Below the pieces are notes generated by a model. It was given only the letters and a program-made list of their open reading frames with translations. It was not told the DNA's origin and searched no databases. From positions 1 to 37,453 of the forward strand of contig DRFG01000064.1 in the NCBI GenBank assembly GCA_011050655.1: a stretch of 37,453 nucleotides of DNA, written 5' to 3'. The stretch is from Roseobacter sp. (GTDB lineage Bacteria > Pseudomonadota > Alphaproteobacteria > Rhodobacterales > Rhodobacteraceae). Positions 18,220 through 26,671 of this stretch are shown here, in pieces (the stretch's first letter is position 1; each line of letters opens with the position of its first letter). A program made the translations under genes and the position numbers.

Positions 18220-19085
18220 GCCGCGTCCTCCGCCAGTGCCGCAGCCTGTGCGCCAACATGGCCTGCCACGCGGCGGGTGCCGCAATAGTCAGTGTCTGAA
18301 CACATGAACATTCTCCCGCCAGCATCATCCATAATCAGCTCGTCCAGATAGCTGTCTGTGGCCCCACAAAGATCACAGGCGTGATCGGCTTTCGTCGGCG
18401 CGAACGGGTAATCGTCGAAATCCAAACTGACCACCTGCGTGTAAGGTGGTACCGCATAGATCCGCTGTTCGCGTCCGGCCCCAAACAGTTGAACCCCCGC
18501 CATTTCCAGCTTGGGGTTGTCGAATTTGGGGATAGGCGACGGATCCATGACATAGCGCCCCTCGACCTTGACCGGATAGGCATATGCGGTGGCAATGGTG
18601 CCATGCTGGCTGATGTCTTCGTAAAGCTTCACATGCATAAGCCCGTATTCCTCAAGGCTGTGCATCTTGCGGGTCTCCACCTCGGATGGTTCCAAAAAGC
18701 GCAGAGGTTCAGGGATCGGCACCTGATAGACCAGTATCTGATCCTCGCGCAGCGGCAGCTCCGGAATCCGGTGACGGGTCTGGATCACGCTCGCCTCTGC
18801 CGTGGCTTCAGTCACGGCAACGCCTGCGGTCTTTTCAAAGAACCGCCTGATCGACACGGCGTTGGTCGTATCGTCCGCACCCTGGTCGATCACCTTGAAC
18901 CGATCTTCGGGCGTCAGCACGGCAGCAGACACCTGCACCCCTCCCGTCCCCCAGCCATAGGGCATCGGCATTTCACGGCTGGCAAAAGGCACCTGGTACC
19001 CAGGAATGGCCAACCCCTTCAGGATCGCACGGCGGATCATCCTTTTGGTCTGTTCGTCCAAATAAGCGAAGTTATAGTCGGTCAT
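18216..19085 (-). CDS. phnJ: PhnJ, radical-SAM C-P lyase
   Basis: PhnJ is the catalytic subunit that breaks the carbon-phosphorus bond of ribose 1-methylphosphonate 5-phosphate and releases methane. The 289-residue protein keeps the unusual iron-sulfur motif C237-x2-C240-x21-C262-x5-C268, where the last Cys forms the thiyl radical, and the glycyl-radical Gly at position 29 (AIPGYQVPF), matching Gly32 of E. coli. The family blocks MPYGWGTGG, GADDTTNAVSIR and MDPSPIPKFDNPK are intact. All catalytic residues present, so the enzyme should be active. It overlaps phnI and phnK by 4 nt. Confidence 0.98.
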   Translation of the reverse strand: MTDYNFAYLDEQTKRMIRRAILKGLAIPGYQVPFASREMPMPYGWGTGGVQVSAAVLTPEDRFKVIDQGADDTTNAVSIRRFFEKTAGVAVTEATAEASVIQTRHRIPELPLREDQILVYQVPIPEPLRFLEPSEVETRKMHSLEEYGLMHVKLYEDISQHGTIATAYAYPVKVEGRYVMDPSPIPKFDNPKLEMAGVQLFGAGREQRIYAVPPYTQVVSLDFDDYPFAPTKADHACDLCGATDSYLDELIMDDAGGRMFMCSDTDYCGTRRVAGHVGAQAAALAEDAA

Positions 19086-20218
19086 GACCCCACCCCTTCT
19101 TTCATTTTGCCGGAAAAACTCCCCCCGGAGGGGCCCTTACTCTCGTCTTGCCCGGCGGCTTGCACATTGCGGCGCAGCTTGCGGACCAGCTCCAATTCGG
19201 ACTGGAAATCAACGTAGTGCGGCAGCTTGATATGCTCCAAAAACCCCGTCGCCTGAATGTTATCCGCGTGATACAGCACGAATTCCTCGTCTTGCGCGGG
19301 CGCACCTAGATTGTCTTCGCCTAGTTCTTTCCAGCGCAACGCGCGGTCGACCAGCGCCATGGATATCGCCTTGCGCTCGGTCATACCGAACACCAGACCA
19401 TAGCCGCGCGTGAATTGAGGCGGCTCAGTTTTAGATCCCATAAATTGGTTAACTGTCTCGCATTCGGTCAGGGTGATTTCGCCGATATCAATGGTAAACC
19501 CCAGCTCAGGTATGTCCATTTCCACAGCGACCGTCCCGATGCGCAGCTCGGCGACAAAGGCGTGATTGCGCGCATAGCCCCGCTGCGTGGAATAGGCCAT
19601 GCTAAGCAAAAACCCCTCATCCCCCCGTGTTAGAGCCTGCAATCGCAAGGCGCGGCTGGCGGGAAGCTCAAGCGGGCTGCGGGTCAGATCATCGGGGGCC
19701 TCGGCACCTTCAGGTTCTGTTTGAATGAGCCCCTCTCGGTCGAGGAACCCCATTATATGAGGGGTTTCCCCTGTGTTAGGCTCTGTTTTTTGCACCTCAC
19801 CCACTTGTCCATCGGCGGCAAGTTGGAAATCGAGCAGGCGGTGAGTATAGTCGAATGTCGGCCCCAATACCTGTCCACCTGGCGCGTCCTTGAACGTCGC
19901 AGACACGCGGCGGTCGCAATCCATTGCTGCCGTATCCACGGGATGAGAGCCTCCGAAACGCGGCAGCGTGGTGCGATAGGCGCGGATCAGAAAGATCGCT
20001 TCGATCAGGTCGCCGCGCGATTGCTTAATTGCCAGCGCGGCAAGCTCTGGGTCATACAACGACCCTTCTGCCATGACGCGGTTCACAGCCAGCGTCATCT
20101 GTTCACGGATCTGGTCGACACTTAGTTCAGGGACGGAGATATCGCCGCGACGTTCTTCGGCTAGCCACGCATGGGCATTGTCGATGGCGCGTTCGCCTCC
20201 CTTTACAGCAACATACAT
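19082..20218 (-). CDS. phnI: PhnI, C-P lyase core subunit (nucleosidase)
   Basis: PhnI displaces adenine from ATP with the phosphonate to make ribose 1-phosphonate 5-triphosphate, helped by PhnG, H and L. The 378 residues start MYVAVKGGERAIDNAHAWL as in characterised PhnI, and contain GGSHPVDTAAMDCDRRVSAT-type and YHADNIQATGFLEHIKLPHY segments. It overlaps phnJ (4 nt) and phnH (1 nt, TGATG). Length is close to the E. coli protein (354) with a longer acidic/basic C-terminus. Confidence 0.96.
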   Translation of the reverse strand: MYVAVKGGERAIDNAHAWLAEERRGDISVPELSVDQIREQMTLAVNRVMAEGSLYDPELAALAIKQSRGDLIEAIFLIRAYRTTLPRFGGSHPVDTAAMDCDRRVSATFKDAPGGQVLGPTFDYTHRLLDFQLAADGQVGEVQKTEPNTGETPHIMGFLDREGLIQTEPEGAEAPDDLTRSPLELPASRALRLQALTRGDEGFLLSMAYSTQRGYARNHAFVAELRIGTVAVEMDIPELGFTIDIGEITLTECETVNQFMGSKTEPPQFTRGYGLVFGMTERKAISMALVDRALRWKELGEDNLGAPAQDEEFVLYHADNIQATGFLEHIKLPHYVDFQSELELVRKLRRNVQAAGQDESKGPSGGSFSGKMKEGVGS

Positions 20219-20778
20219 CAGCCAATCCTCGTGGTGCGAGGCAGAGCAGCAAGGCGGTCTGCACAGGTAAACAAAAAATCTAACCCGCGCGGGTACAGCC
20301 CGTGATTGCGGTGAAGCGTCTGAGCATCAGGCAACGACAGCTTCGCCGCCCCCAATATCCCCGGCCCCTTTAACGTGAGGCCCGTATTTCGCAACTCGGG
20401 CAGTTCAATGATCAACGTAGCTGAACGGTCAGGGTATTCTGACGTCCCCAACGAAAATTCGTCGAGCGGCAAATCACCCCACATGCCAATGGCAAACACC
20501 GCCTGCGCGGGGGACACAAACGGTGCGCCGGTCTGGAATGTTATCCAGTCCCGTACATCCTGCGTATCGTGACTGGACCCAAGAAAGATCGGCGTATCCG
20601 GGTCACACAATGTCAGCACTGCCACCCCTGCCGCTACGCCTAAAGGGGTCGGTGGAAGTGCACCTGTTACCGTAGAGATCGTGCCAGGGCGTGCCATCGC
20701 CGTCATGATGCCGCGAAACGCGCGCGAAGCGTCAATGGGTGGGTCAATAAAGCCGCCCGCCAAAGCATCTGCCCTCAT
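20218..20778 (-). CDS. phnH: PhnH, C-P lyase core subunit
   Basis: PhnH is a structural subunit of the PhnGHIJ complex. The 186 residues include FRGIMTAMARPGTI near the N-terminus, a Rossmann-like middle (GVAVLTLCDPDTPIFL) and the conserved end LPRGLDFLFTC-type segment (here YPRGLDFLFTCADRLAALPRTT). ATG 20778 overlaps the phnG stop (TGATG); an upstream TTG codon would add one residue and is not needed. Confidence 0.93.
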   Translation of the reverse strand: MRADALAGGFIDPPIDASRAFRGIMTAMARPGTISTVTGALPPTPLGVAAGVAVLTLCDPDTPIFLGSSHDTQDVRDWITFQTGAPFVSPAQAVFAIGMWGDLPLDEFSLGTSEYPDRSATLIIELPELRNTGLTLKGPGILGAAKLSLPDAQTLHRNHGLYPRGLDFLFTCADRLAALPRTTRIG

Positions 20779-21242
20779 CAATCCTCTCCTCGTACCATCG
20801 TCAGAAACTCAACCTTGGTGGCGGCAGCCTTGCTTGCCCTTATTTTCTTTTTCGCATCCATCTCTTGCCCCAGAGGAATTAGAATTGCGGCTTCGACATC
20901 CTGAGCAAGGTCCGTCTGCATCAAGGCATCTATCAAGCCAGCTTGCAGGGCGTGGGTTTTGCTGCGCCCCTGCACGTACCCATGACCGACGGTACCGCAG
21001 CCCAGCTTGACGGAAGCACGCGTCACCGACATTTCGCCAAGGTTGAAAGCAGCGCCCACTGCGCCTGCCCTGCCGCGCACCATAACTGCGCCAATTTCTG
21101 GATTGCGCAAAAGCGTATGGTCAGGGGCGATATTCAATCCATTCCACAATCGTTCAACCGAAGCGGCGGGCGACTTTGCCAGCAGGCTTAGCCAAGCCCT
21201 CCTTGCTTCAATCATGACCGGAAAATTAGTCTCAACATCCAT
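20778..21242 (-). CDS. phnG: PhnG, C-P lyase core subunit
   Basis: PhnG is the small core subunit needed with PhnI for the nucleosidase step. The 154 residues contain ARRAWLSLLAKS near the start, MVRGRAGAVGAAFNLGEMSVTRASV in the middle and GHGYVQGRSKTHA, all usual for PhnG. It is the first gene of phnGHIJKLNM. The start ATG 21242 has AAAGGTG upstream. Its promoter overlaps the palindrome at 21259-21272. Confidence 0.93.
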   Translation of the reverse strand: MDVETNFPVMIEARRAWLSLLAKSPAASVERLWNGLNIAPDHTLLRNPEIGAVMVRGRAGAVGAAFNLGEMSVTRASVKLGCGTVGHGYVQGRSKTHALQAGLIDALMQTDLAQDVEAAILIPLGQEMDAKKKIRASKAAATKVEFLTMVRGED

Positions 21243-21253
21243 CTAGACACCTT

Positions 21254-21293
21254 TTGAAGTTGTATATACAACTATACAAATACTAACTGACAA
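21254..21293 (-). promoter_or_regulatory. phnG promoter with PhnF-type operator
   Basis: A 14-bp perfect palindrome gttgtatatacaac lies at 21259-21272. Its GTATATAC centre fits the GTnTAnAC core known for HutC-class GntR regulators such as PhnF. A further half-site TTGTATA follows on the minus strand. For phnG, TTGTCA (21288-21293) and TGTATA (21265-21270) with 17-bp spacing make a plausible promoter whose -10 is inside the operator. The opposite strand may carry the phnF promoter, so repression of both units by PhnF is likely. Confidence 0.65.
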
Positions 21294-21330
21294 ACCGCTT
21301 CCTGCCAAGCCTGCACCGTGTGAAATATTT

Positions 21331-22050
21331 ATGACACCGCCTCGCCGTACTCCGATTTGGACCACAATTGCCCATAGTTTACGTGCTGATATTGCAGCCC
21401 GCGTGTACCGCCCGGGTGACAAACTGCCGACGGAAGGCACCCTTGCTGCCCGCTTTGGCGTAAATCGGCATACGGTTCGCCATGCAATCAGGGCGCTGGC
21501 CGAGGAAGGGCTGGTACTATCACGGCGTGGTGCCGGGGTTTTCGTCATGTCCACTCCCACGGACTATCCCATCGGGCGTCGCGTCCGATTTCATCAAAAC
21601 CTGCGCGAACAGGGTCGCATACCTAGTAAGGAACTCCTTTTGCTGGAAACCCGCGCACCCAGAGATGAAGAATTCAGCGCCCTTGCCCTGACCAACGCTA
21701 CCAAGGTTCAGGTATGCGAAGGGCTGTCTTTTGCCGATGGTCAGGTGGTGGCGATATTTCGCAGCGTTTTTTCAGCGGCACGCTTTCCAGACATTCTCGA
21801 ACATCTTGCCGAGACCCAATCAGTGACGGCGGCGTTGCGAATGGGGGGCGTCACCGATTACACACGTGCGTCGACCCGCATCAACGCCAAGTTGGCAAAC
21901 GCAACGCAGGCATTGCATCTGCGCGTGGCCGAACACGCGCCGATCCTGCGCACGATCAGCCTTAACGTCGACAGCGACGGTACTCCCCTAGAATACGGGC
22001 GGACCTGGTTTGCCGGTGACAAGGTAACTCTCACACTGAGTGATGGTTGA
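21331..22050 (+). CDS. phnF: PhnF, GntR/HutC family transcription regulator
   Basis: The 239 residues have an N-terminal winged helix-turn-helix of GntR type (about 10-75: ADIAARVYRPGDKLPTEGTLAARFGVNRHTVRHAIRAL, split here as two known segments) and a C-terminal UTRA effector domain (about 95-235). Divergent position beside phnG and the palindrome between them mark it as the local phosphonate-operon regulator. It probably represses until a ligand binds. No good Shine-Dalgarno precedes ATG 21331, suggesting low expression. It converges on phnE2 with only 45 nt between. Confidence 0.9.
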   Translation: MTPPRRTPIWTTIAHSLRADIAARVYRPGDKLPTEGTLAARFGVNRHTVRHAIRALAEEGLVLSRRGAGVFVMSTPTDYPIGRRVRFHQNLREQGRIPSKELLLLETRAPRDEEFSALALTNATKVQVCEGLSFADGQVVAIFRSVFSAARFPDILEHLAETQSVTAALRMGGVTDYTRASTRINAKLANATQALHLRVAEHAPILRTISLNVDSDGTPLEYGRTWFAGDKVTLTLSDG

Positions 22051-22095
22051 CGGTTCGACGATAAATGACCCGTTCGCGCGCCCAGTGACGCGGCA

Positions 22096-23400
22096 TCACC
22101 GACCGTCGTCTTCGCCCTTTATCAATTTACGCCGGAGCCATCCGGAAAACGTATCCATCCCCATAACCATAATGATGATCAGCACGATATAATAAGTGAC
22201 CTCTTCCCAATCTTTCTGAGTGCCAATCGCTTGGGTAAGCATCAGACCGATCCCGCCGCCGGTGATTGCTCCGATGATCGTGGCCGATCGAGTATTGGAT
22301 TCTAGATAATACAAAACTTGGCTTATAAGAACCGGAGTGATCTGAGGAATGACGCCGAAACGGTAACGTTGCAGTGGCTTTGCGCCGGTCGAGGTCACGC
22401 CTTCGACCTGCTTGTCATCAACATTCTCAAGCGCTTCGGAAAACATTTTGCCAAAGGACCCGGTGTCGGTCATTAAAATCGCAAGTGCGCCGGTTAATGG
22501 GCCCGGTCCAAATGCACGGGACAACACGATTGTCCAAATCAGCCCGTCTACCCCACGCAGAAAATCGAACACCCGTCGCGAAGCAAACCTAATAGATCTT
22601 AGCGGGGTAAAATTCTTTGCCGCAAGAAAGCCAAGGGGCAGTGCGACAAGCGCGGCACCGAACGTTCCCAAAAATGCCATTAGCAAAGTTTCGTACATTG
22701 CCCAGGCCACGTCGCCATGGCGCCACATGCGATTGGTCCAGACGTCGTGAAAGATCGCAGCGGCTTCGCCATTCGCCGCCCTATTGACCAACTGCCAAAC
22801 ACCGAGCCCGTGATAGGGACTATCAAGGGTGAAAAAGAACAGCTCCCACCCATATGTGTATTTAAAAACTTCAGTCCGGTTACGCGTGATGGTCAAACGT
22901 CCGGCGTCAGTGTTCACCGTCACCCGATTTTTCGATGCGCTGATGTAATTGGGTAATTCGCCGGGGGGAAATGTCGCGTTCACCCCGCGCTTGCCCGGTG
23001 TCGCGACTATCGTTCCATAACCCGGAATGTCATAACTGACGTTCGGCCCGAAGGTGATGATATGTCCCTTGCCCAAATCTACTACGGGGCGGTCTCCTAA
23101 TGTCACCCAGCCTGGCGCGGTGCCGGACAGATATTCGCCTTTCCGTTCTCCTTCGATAGCAACCGAAAATTCGCCGGTGCGGTTATCTTGGGTCACATGT
23201 GTTTTAAAGCTATAGGCATCGGCTACCAACGTGCGGGCGTTATTGACGTTGATCCGGTCGCCAATGCCGGCAATATCGAACGAAACGAAGATATAGACGA
23301 AGTATATGATTATGATCAGCGGCACCGAGAATGATATAATTTTCTTGCGCGAAAACAGGGCCACGGTCGGGCCATGCAGGACAGTCGCAGTCGCAGTCAT
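22096..23400 (-). CDS. phnE: PhnE2, phosphonate ABC transporter permease with long periplasmic insert
   Basis: A 434-residue permease, much longer than E. coli PhnE (276). After a first helix (about 20-40) comes a beta-rich region to about residue 215 with no helix, expected in the periplasm, and only then the usual permease domain (helices from about 240) with the inner-membrane EAA-type loop TSTGAKPLQRYRFGVIPQ. It pairs with PhnE1. Its ATG overlaps the phnE1 stop by 4 nt. The extra domain might contact PhnD or the substrate; this is inference. Confidence 0.93.
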   Translation of the reverse strand: MTATATVLHGPTVALFSRKKIISFSVPLIIIIYFVYIFVSFDIAGIGDRINVNNARTLVADAYSFKTHVTQDNRTGEFSVAIEGERKGEYLSGTAPGWVTLGDRPVVDLGKGHIITFGPNVSYDIPGYGTIVATPGKRGVNATFPPGELPNYISASKNRVTVNTDAGRLTITRNRTEVFKYTYGWELFFFTLDSPYHGLGVWQLVNRAANGEAAAIFHDVWTNRMWRHGDVAWAMYETLLMAFLGTFGAALVALPLGFLAAKNFTPLRSIRFASRRVFDFLRGVDGLIWTIVLSRAFGPGPLTGALAILMTDTGSFGKMFSEALENVDDKQVEGVTSTGAKPLQRYRFGVIPQITPVLISQVLYYLESNTRSATIIGAITGGGIGLMLTQAIGTQKDWEEVTYYIVLIIIMVMGMDTFSGWLRRKLIKGEDDGR

Positions 23401-24281
23401 AACATTACCTTTGCACTTGGTTGACCATTTGTAAGCCGGTGGCGGAACATGCTCGAAATCTGGTCGACGGCCACAATTGTCAGAAACAGCAAAAGAAAGA
23501 TCGCCGCTGCTTCGTCGAACTTGCCCTGGCCCCAGCTTATGGTGTTGCGCAGATCGTAACCGATACCACCTGCCCCCACGAACCCAAGGATCGCAGACGC
23601 GCGAATATTGATCTCAAAGCGCAACAAGGCGTAGCTTAGATAATTCGGAGCAACCTGAGGGATCACACCCAACCACATGCGCTGGCCCCAACTGGCCCCG
23701 ACCGATTCCAAGCCTTCAACTGGTTTCAACGATGCGTTTTCGTTCACTTCCGAGAATAACTTACCCAAGGCCCCGACGGTATGCAGGGCTATGGCGATCA
23801 TCGCAGGCACAGGCCCGCCCCCCAGCAAAAAGATAAGCACCAACGCCACGACGATCTCTGGAATGGCCCGGAGTATATCAAGCACTCGGCGAACTGGAAT
23901 GATAAGCCAAGGCACCGGGGCGAGCCCACGGGTAATCACCAGCGACAACACCAACCCCAACATTGCGCCCAACAAGGTGGAGGCAGCGGCAATGTTAACT
24001 GTCTCAAGCAGTGACGGGAAATATTTCACCATATAGCCGGGCAAAAGATGTCTACGTGCAATCGCTTCGCCTATGACGTCTGCGGGAAAATCCAGGATAT
24101 TGGGTAAACCTGCCCAAAAGCCACCGGCGTTGCGTTGATCAGCCGTGTTAAAACCGCTCACGAGCATAACGATGAACACGACAAGCAGTATTAGGTTCAT
24201 CAGACGTTTGGCCCGCGCCTGCGCCAGATAGGAATCCTTGATACCCTGAACAGGACGAACGATTTTCGAACTCTCAACCAT
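23397..24281 (-). CDS. phnE: PhnE1, phosphonate ABC transporter permease
   Basis: A 294-residue permease with six or so helices and the coupling loop SVGASWGQRMWLGVIPQVAP that contacts PhnC. A TTG at 24299 could start the frame, but ATG 24281 has AGGGG about 8 nt upstream. It forms a heterodimer with PhnE2 (4-nt overlap). A stem-loop lies between phnD and this gene. Confidence 0.94.
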   Translation of the reverse strand: MVESSKIVRPVQGIKDSYLAQARAKRLMNLILLVVFIVMLVSGFNTADQRNAGGFWAGLPNILDFPADVIGEAIARRHLLPGYMVKYFPSLLETVNIAAASTLLGAMLGLVLSLVITRGLAPVPWLIIPVRRVLDILRAIPEIVVALVLIFLLGGGPVPAMIAIALHTVGALGKLFSEVNENASLKPVEGLESVGASWGQRMWLGVIPQVAPNYLSYALLRFEINIRASAILGFVGAGGIGYDLRNTISWGQGKFDEAAAIFLLLFLTIVAVDQISSMFRHRLTNGQPSAKVML

Positions 24282-24302
24282 GAGGTGCCCCTGCGACAAA
24301 TG

Positions 24303-24330
24303 GCTGACCCCAGACCGGACCGGGGCCAGC
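24303..24330 (-). other. Intercistronic stem-loop between phnD and phnE1
   Basis: gctgacccc (24303-24311) pairs with ggggccagc (24322-24330), 8 of 9 bp, with a 10-nt loop. It sits just after the phnD stop on the transcript. Such hairpins often protect the 3' end of the binding-protein message so that it accumulates above the permeases. Confidence 0.5.
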
Positions 24331-24352
24331 GAAATTTCTCAAATCACGTCGA

Positions 24353-25264
24353 TTAATTCGATTTGGCTTGGCGGGCTGCCACGATTGATAGGTAAGCGTC
24401 GTGGGTGATCGGGTCGAAACCAAGACTATCACCTGCCGCCACGCCATAGGTGCACTCGGGGTCGTTTTCATACAGATTGTCTACGAGCGCTGTCATTTTA
24501 TCTTTCACATCCTGCGGCATGGTTGTGCGCAGCACCACAGGACCTTCCGGGATGGGTTTTGAACGCCAGATTTCCACCAGATCGTTCATATCTATCAGGC
24601 CGGCATCCACCGCCTTGCGCAGCGCACCCGAATTATAGCCATCTTCCCAGTTGCCTTGCCCGTCGGCCCAGGTAACGCCAGCATCAATATCACCATTATT
24701 GACTGCAACAATGGTCTGTTCGTGACCGCCAGTGAACTTAACTTCACCAAAGTACTCTCCGGATTCCATCGTAATCTCATCCGATATCCGAGGGATCTCG
24801 ATTGATGGGATCAGATACCCAGAGGTCGAGTTGGGGTCGCCAAAGCCGAACACCTTGCCTTTGACATCCTCGATCTTTGTGATGCCGCTATCTGCGCGTG
24901 CGAACCCGATAGAATGGTAACCGTAAGATCCATCAAGGTTCATTTTGACCAACACCGGCTCGACTGCTTCGGGGTCCTGAAGATAAACCGCCGCATAGGA
25001 TGACGCCCCTAACCACGCCATATCCAACGTACCGCCCAACAATCCCTGAATGACGCCGTTGTAATCGGCAGGCGCAAACAGCTTGGTTGGCACCCCCAAG
25101 GTGTCTTCGGTCATTTTGCGCAAGCACTCATTCGAATTCATCCGATCCTGAGCGTTTTCGCCGCCCAAAATTCCAATACGAAATTCGGAAATCTCGGATG
25201 CTTGTGCCAATGCGCCTGTTGCAACAGACGAAATAGCCAAGGCAGCAGCAAGTATGTTTTTCAT
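24353..25264 (-). CDS. phnD: PhnD, phosphonate-binding periplasmic protein
   Basis: PhnD captures phosphonates in the periplasm for the PhnCE1E2 importer. The 303 residues start with a signal peptide (about 1-20, ending ALAQA), then the two-lobed binding fold: FRIGILGGENAQDR, LGGTLDMAWLGASSYAAV, and FGDPNSTSGYLIPS, a segment that lines the phosphonate site in the family. Two Cys (ECLRK and PECTY) could form a disulfide. The start ATG 25264 has AGAGAGA upstream. It follows phnC by 61 nt. Confidence 0.95.
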   Translation of the reverse strand: MKNILAAALAISSVATGALAQASEISEFRIGILGGENAQDRMNSNECLRKMTEDTLGVPTKLFAPADYNGVIQGLLGGTLDMAWLGASSYAAVYLQDPEAVEPVLVKMNLDGSYGYHSIGFARADSGITKIEDVKGKVFGFGDPNSTSGYLIPSIEIPRISDEITMESGEYFGEVKFTGGHEQTIVAVNNGDIDAGVTWADGQGNWEDGYNSGALRKAVDAGLIDMNDLVEIWRSKPIPEGPVVLRTTMPQDVKDKMTALVDNLYENDPECTYGVAAGDSLGFDPITHDAYLSIVAARQAKSN

Positions 25265-25287
25265 GAATTCTCTCTCTTTTCAGAAAA

Positions 25288-25304
25288 TCCCCTAGAGCCG
25301 GGGA
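25288..25304 (-). other. Small stem-loop between phnC and phnD
   Basis: tcccc (25288-25292) and gggga (25300-25304) form a 5-bp stem with a 7-nt loop in the 61-nt gap. It may act in RNA processing between the ATPase and binding-protein cistrons; evidence is limited to pairing. Confidence 0.3.
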
Positions 25305-25325
25305 AAGGGTGAAGTAGGGTGTTGT

Positions 25326-26135
25326 CTACTGCGCAGCCAGACAGGCCACGCGTTGAGGCGGTGTTTCAATCTGAGTAGATGTGGTGGTCTCGGAAAAACT
25401 CGCGTCAGCCCCATAAATGTCGCGGGCGACACCAGTGGTTAGCTGTTCTGGCGTGCCATCAAATACGATACGCCCTGCCCGCATGCCGATGACCCGGTCG
25501 CAATAGCGCCGCGCGGTATCAAGGGTATGAAGATTGGCAATAACCATGCGGCCGTCTTGCTCGTGGATGTCGCGCAATGCTTGCATGACCACTTGAGCAT
25601 TCATTGGATCAAGCGATGCAATGGGTTCATCCGCCAAGATGATCGTGGGGTCTTGCATCAACGCCCGCGCAATCGCCACGCGCTGCTGCTGCCCCCCCGA
25701 AAGAGCTTCGGCACGCTTATGCGCATGTTCGGCGACGCCAAGTCGGTCAAGAATATCAATGGCGCGAATTATATCGGCTTGAGGAAAAATATTGAACATT
25801 GTCGCCACGGTATTTTGACGATTGAGCGTGCCATGCAGAACGTTCGATACAACATCAAGGCGCGGTACCAGGTTGAACTGCTGAAAGATCATCGCACAAT
25901 GCGACTGCCAGTCTCGCCGTTGCGACCCGCGAAGCTTGGTAATGTCGCGGCCGTTCACGATGATTTCGCCGCAACTCGCTGTCGTCAGACAGTTCAACAT
26001 TCGCAATAGCGTGGACTTACCTGCGCCTGAACTGCCGATGATGCCAATCATCATAGGGCGGTCCACCGCAAAACTTGCGGCATGAACGGCGGTGTTCGCG
26101 CCAAATTTTTTGGTAACGGAATTAAGCTGAAGCAT
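25326..26135 (-). CDS. phnC: PhnC, phosphonate ABC transporter ATPase
   Basis: PhnC powers phosphonate uptake. The 269 residues include Walker [10 protein letters not shown], signature [14 protein letters not shown] and Walker [13 protein letters not shown]. It is the first gene of phnCDE1E2 on the minus strand. ATG 26135 has AGGGGAA upstream. The upstream region holds an inverted repeat and a Pho-box-like site. The last 25 residues ([20 protein letters not shown] part) are a variable tail. Confidence 0.96.
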   Translation of the reverse strand: MLQLNSVTKKFGANTAVHAASFAVDRPMMIGIIGSSGAGKSTLLRMLNCLTTASCGEIIVNGRDITKLRGSQRRDWQSHCAMIFQQFNLVPRLDVVSNVLHGTLNRQNTVATMFNIFPQADIIRAIDILDRLGVAEHAHKRAEALSGGQQQRVAIARALMQDPTIILADEPIASLDPMNAQVVMQALRDIHEQDGRMVIANLHTLDTARRYCDRVIGMRAGRIVFDGTPEQLTTGVARDIYGADASFSETTTSTQIETPPQRVACLAAQ

Positions 26136-26174
26136 TCGGTTCCCCTTTTCACGGGGACCCTAGCCATGGATTAA

Positions 26175-26199
26175 TTCACATAGGTTTCATCTATGTGAA
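26175..26199 (-). promoter_or_regulatory. Perfect 9-7-9 inverted repeat between dut and phnC
   Basis: ttcacatag (26175-26183) and ctatgtgaa (26191-26199) are perfect inverted copies with a 7-nt spacer. On the minus strand it lies 23 nt after the dut stop and 40-64 nt before the phnC start. It can be the dut terminator (followed by TTAAT only) or an operator before phnC. Confidence 0.5.
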
Positions 26200-26212
26200 A
26201 CTTTCGCGACAG
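26195..26212 (-). promoter_or_regulatory. Pho-box-like direct repeat upstream of phnC
   Basis: On the minus strand CTGTCGC-GAAA-GTTTCAC shows the 7-4-7 layout of the PhoB box (CTGTCAT-N4-CTGTCAT) with 9 of 14 matching positions. It ends 60 nt before the phnC start. It overlaps the inverted repeat, so the two readings compete. Confidence 0.4.
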
Positions 26213-26221
26213 TGCGCTGCC

Positions 26222-26671
26222 TTATTTCAAGCCCGTGGACCCGAAACCCGAGGCCCCACGCGTGCTGTCGGAAAGCTCATCAACCTCAACCAGCGCATAC
26301 CGGCGCACGTCGGCGATAACCGCCTGCGCTATGCGGTCACCGTGGCGGATGACGAAGGGGGCATCGCCTATATAGTAAAGCCCTACCATAATGATCCCAC
26401 GGTAATCTTCATCCACAGTCCCCGGCGCATTGGGAATAAGAAATCCGTGCTTAAGCGCCAACCCCGATCGAGGCCTGATCTGCATCTCGGTCCCGCGCGG
26501 CAGCTCGACCGAAAACCCGACAGACAAAAGACTGACCTGCCCTTGCAAAAACGTCATCGGCCCGTCCGGTAAAAACGCCCGCAAATCCATGCCCGCGGCC
26601 CCTGCCGTGGCATAGTTTGGCAGCGGCAACTCGGTGTTCCCAGGCGCGCGCTTAAACTTGACTTCAGCCAC
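26222..26671 (-). CDS. dut: dUTP diphosphatase
   Basis: Dut hydrolyses dUTP to dUMP and keeps uracil out of DNA. The trimeric dUTPase motifs occur in order: AGMDLRA (motif 1), PRSGLALKHG (motif 2), GTVDEDYRGIIMV (motif 3), FVIRHGDRIAQAVI (motif 4) and the flexible RGASGFGSTG tail (motif 5). GTG 26671 gives 149 residues, the usual length, and has GGAAAG upstream; ATG 26716 would add 15 residues without homology and starts close to the repeat behind coaBC. It probably shares a transcript with coaBC. Confidence 0.95.
   Translation of the reverse strand: MAEVKFKRAPGNTELPLPNYATAGAAGMDLRAFLPDGPMTFLQGQVSLLSVGFSVELPRGTEMQIRPRSGLALKHGFLIPNAPGTVDEDYRGIIMVGLYYIGDAPFVIRHGDRIAQAVIADVRRYALVEVDELSDSTRGASGFGSTGLK

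Noticed and set aside
18381-19217. A 278-codon open frame on the plus strand opposite phnJ
   Set aside because: It lies antisense to a full, strongly conserved phnJ and has no recognisable domain; long antisense frames are common in GC-rich genes.
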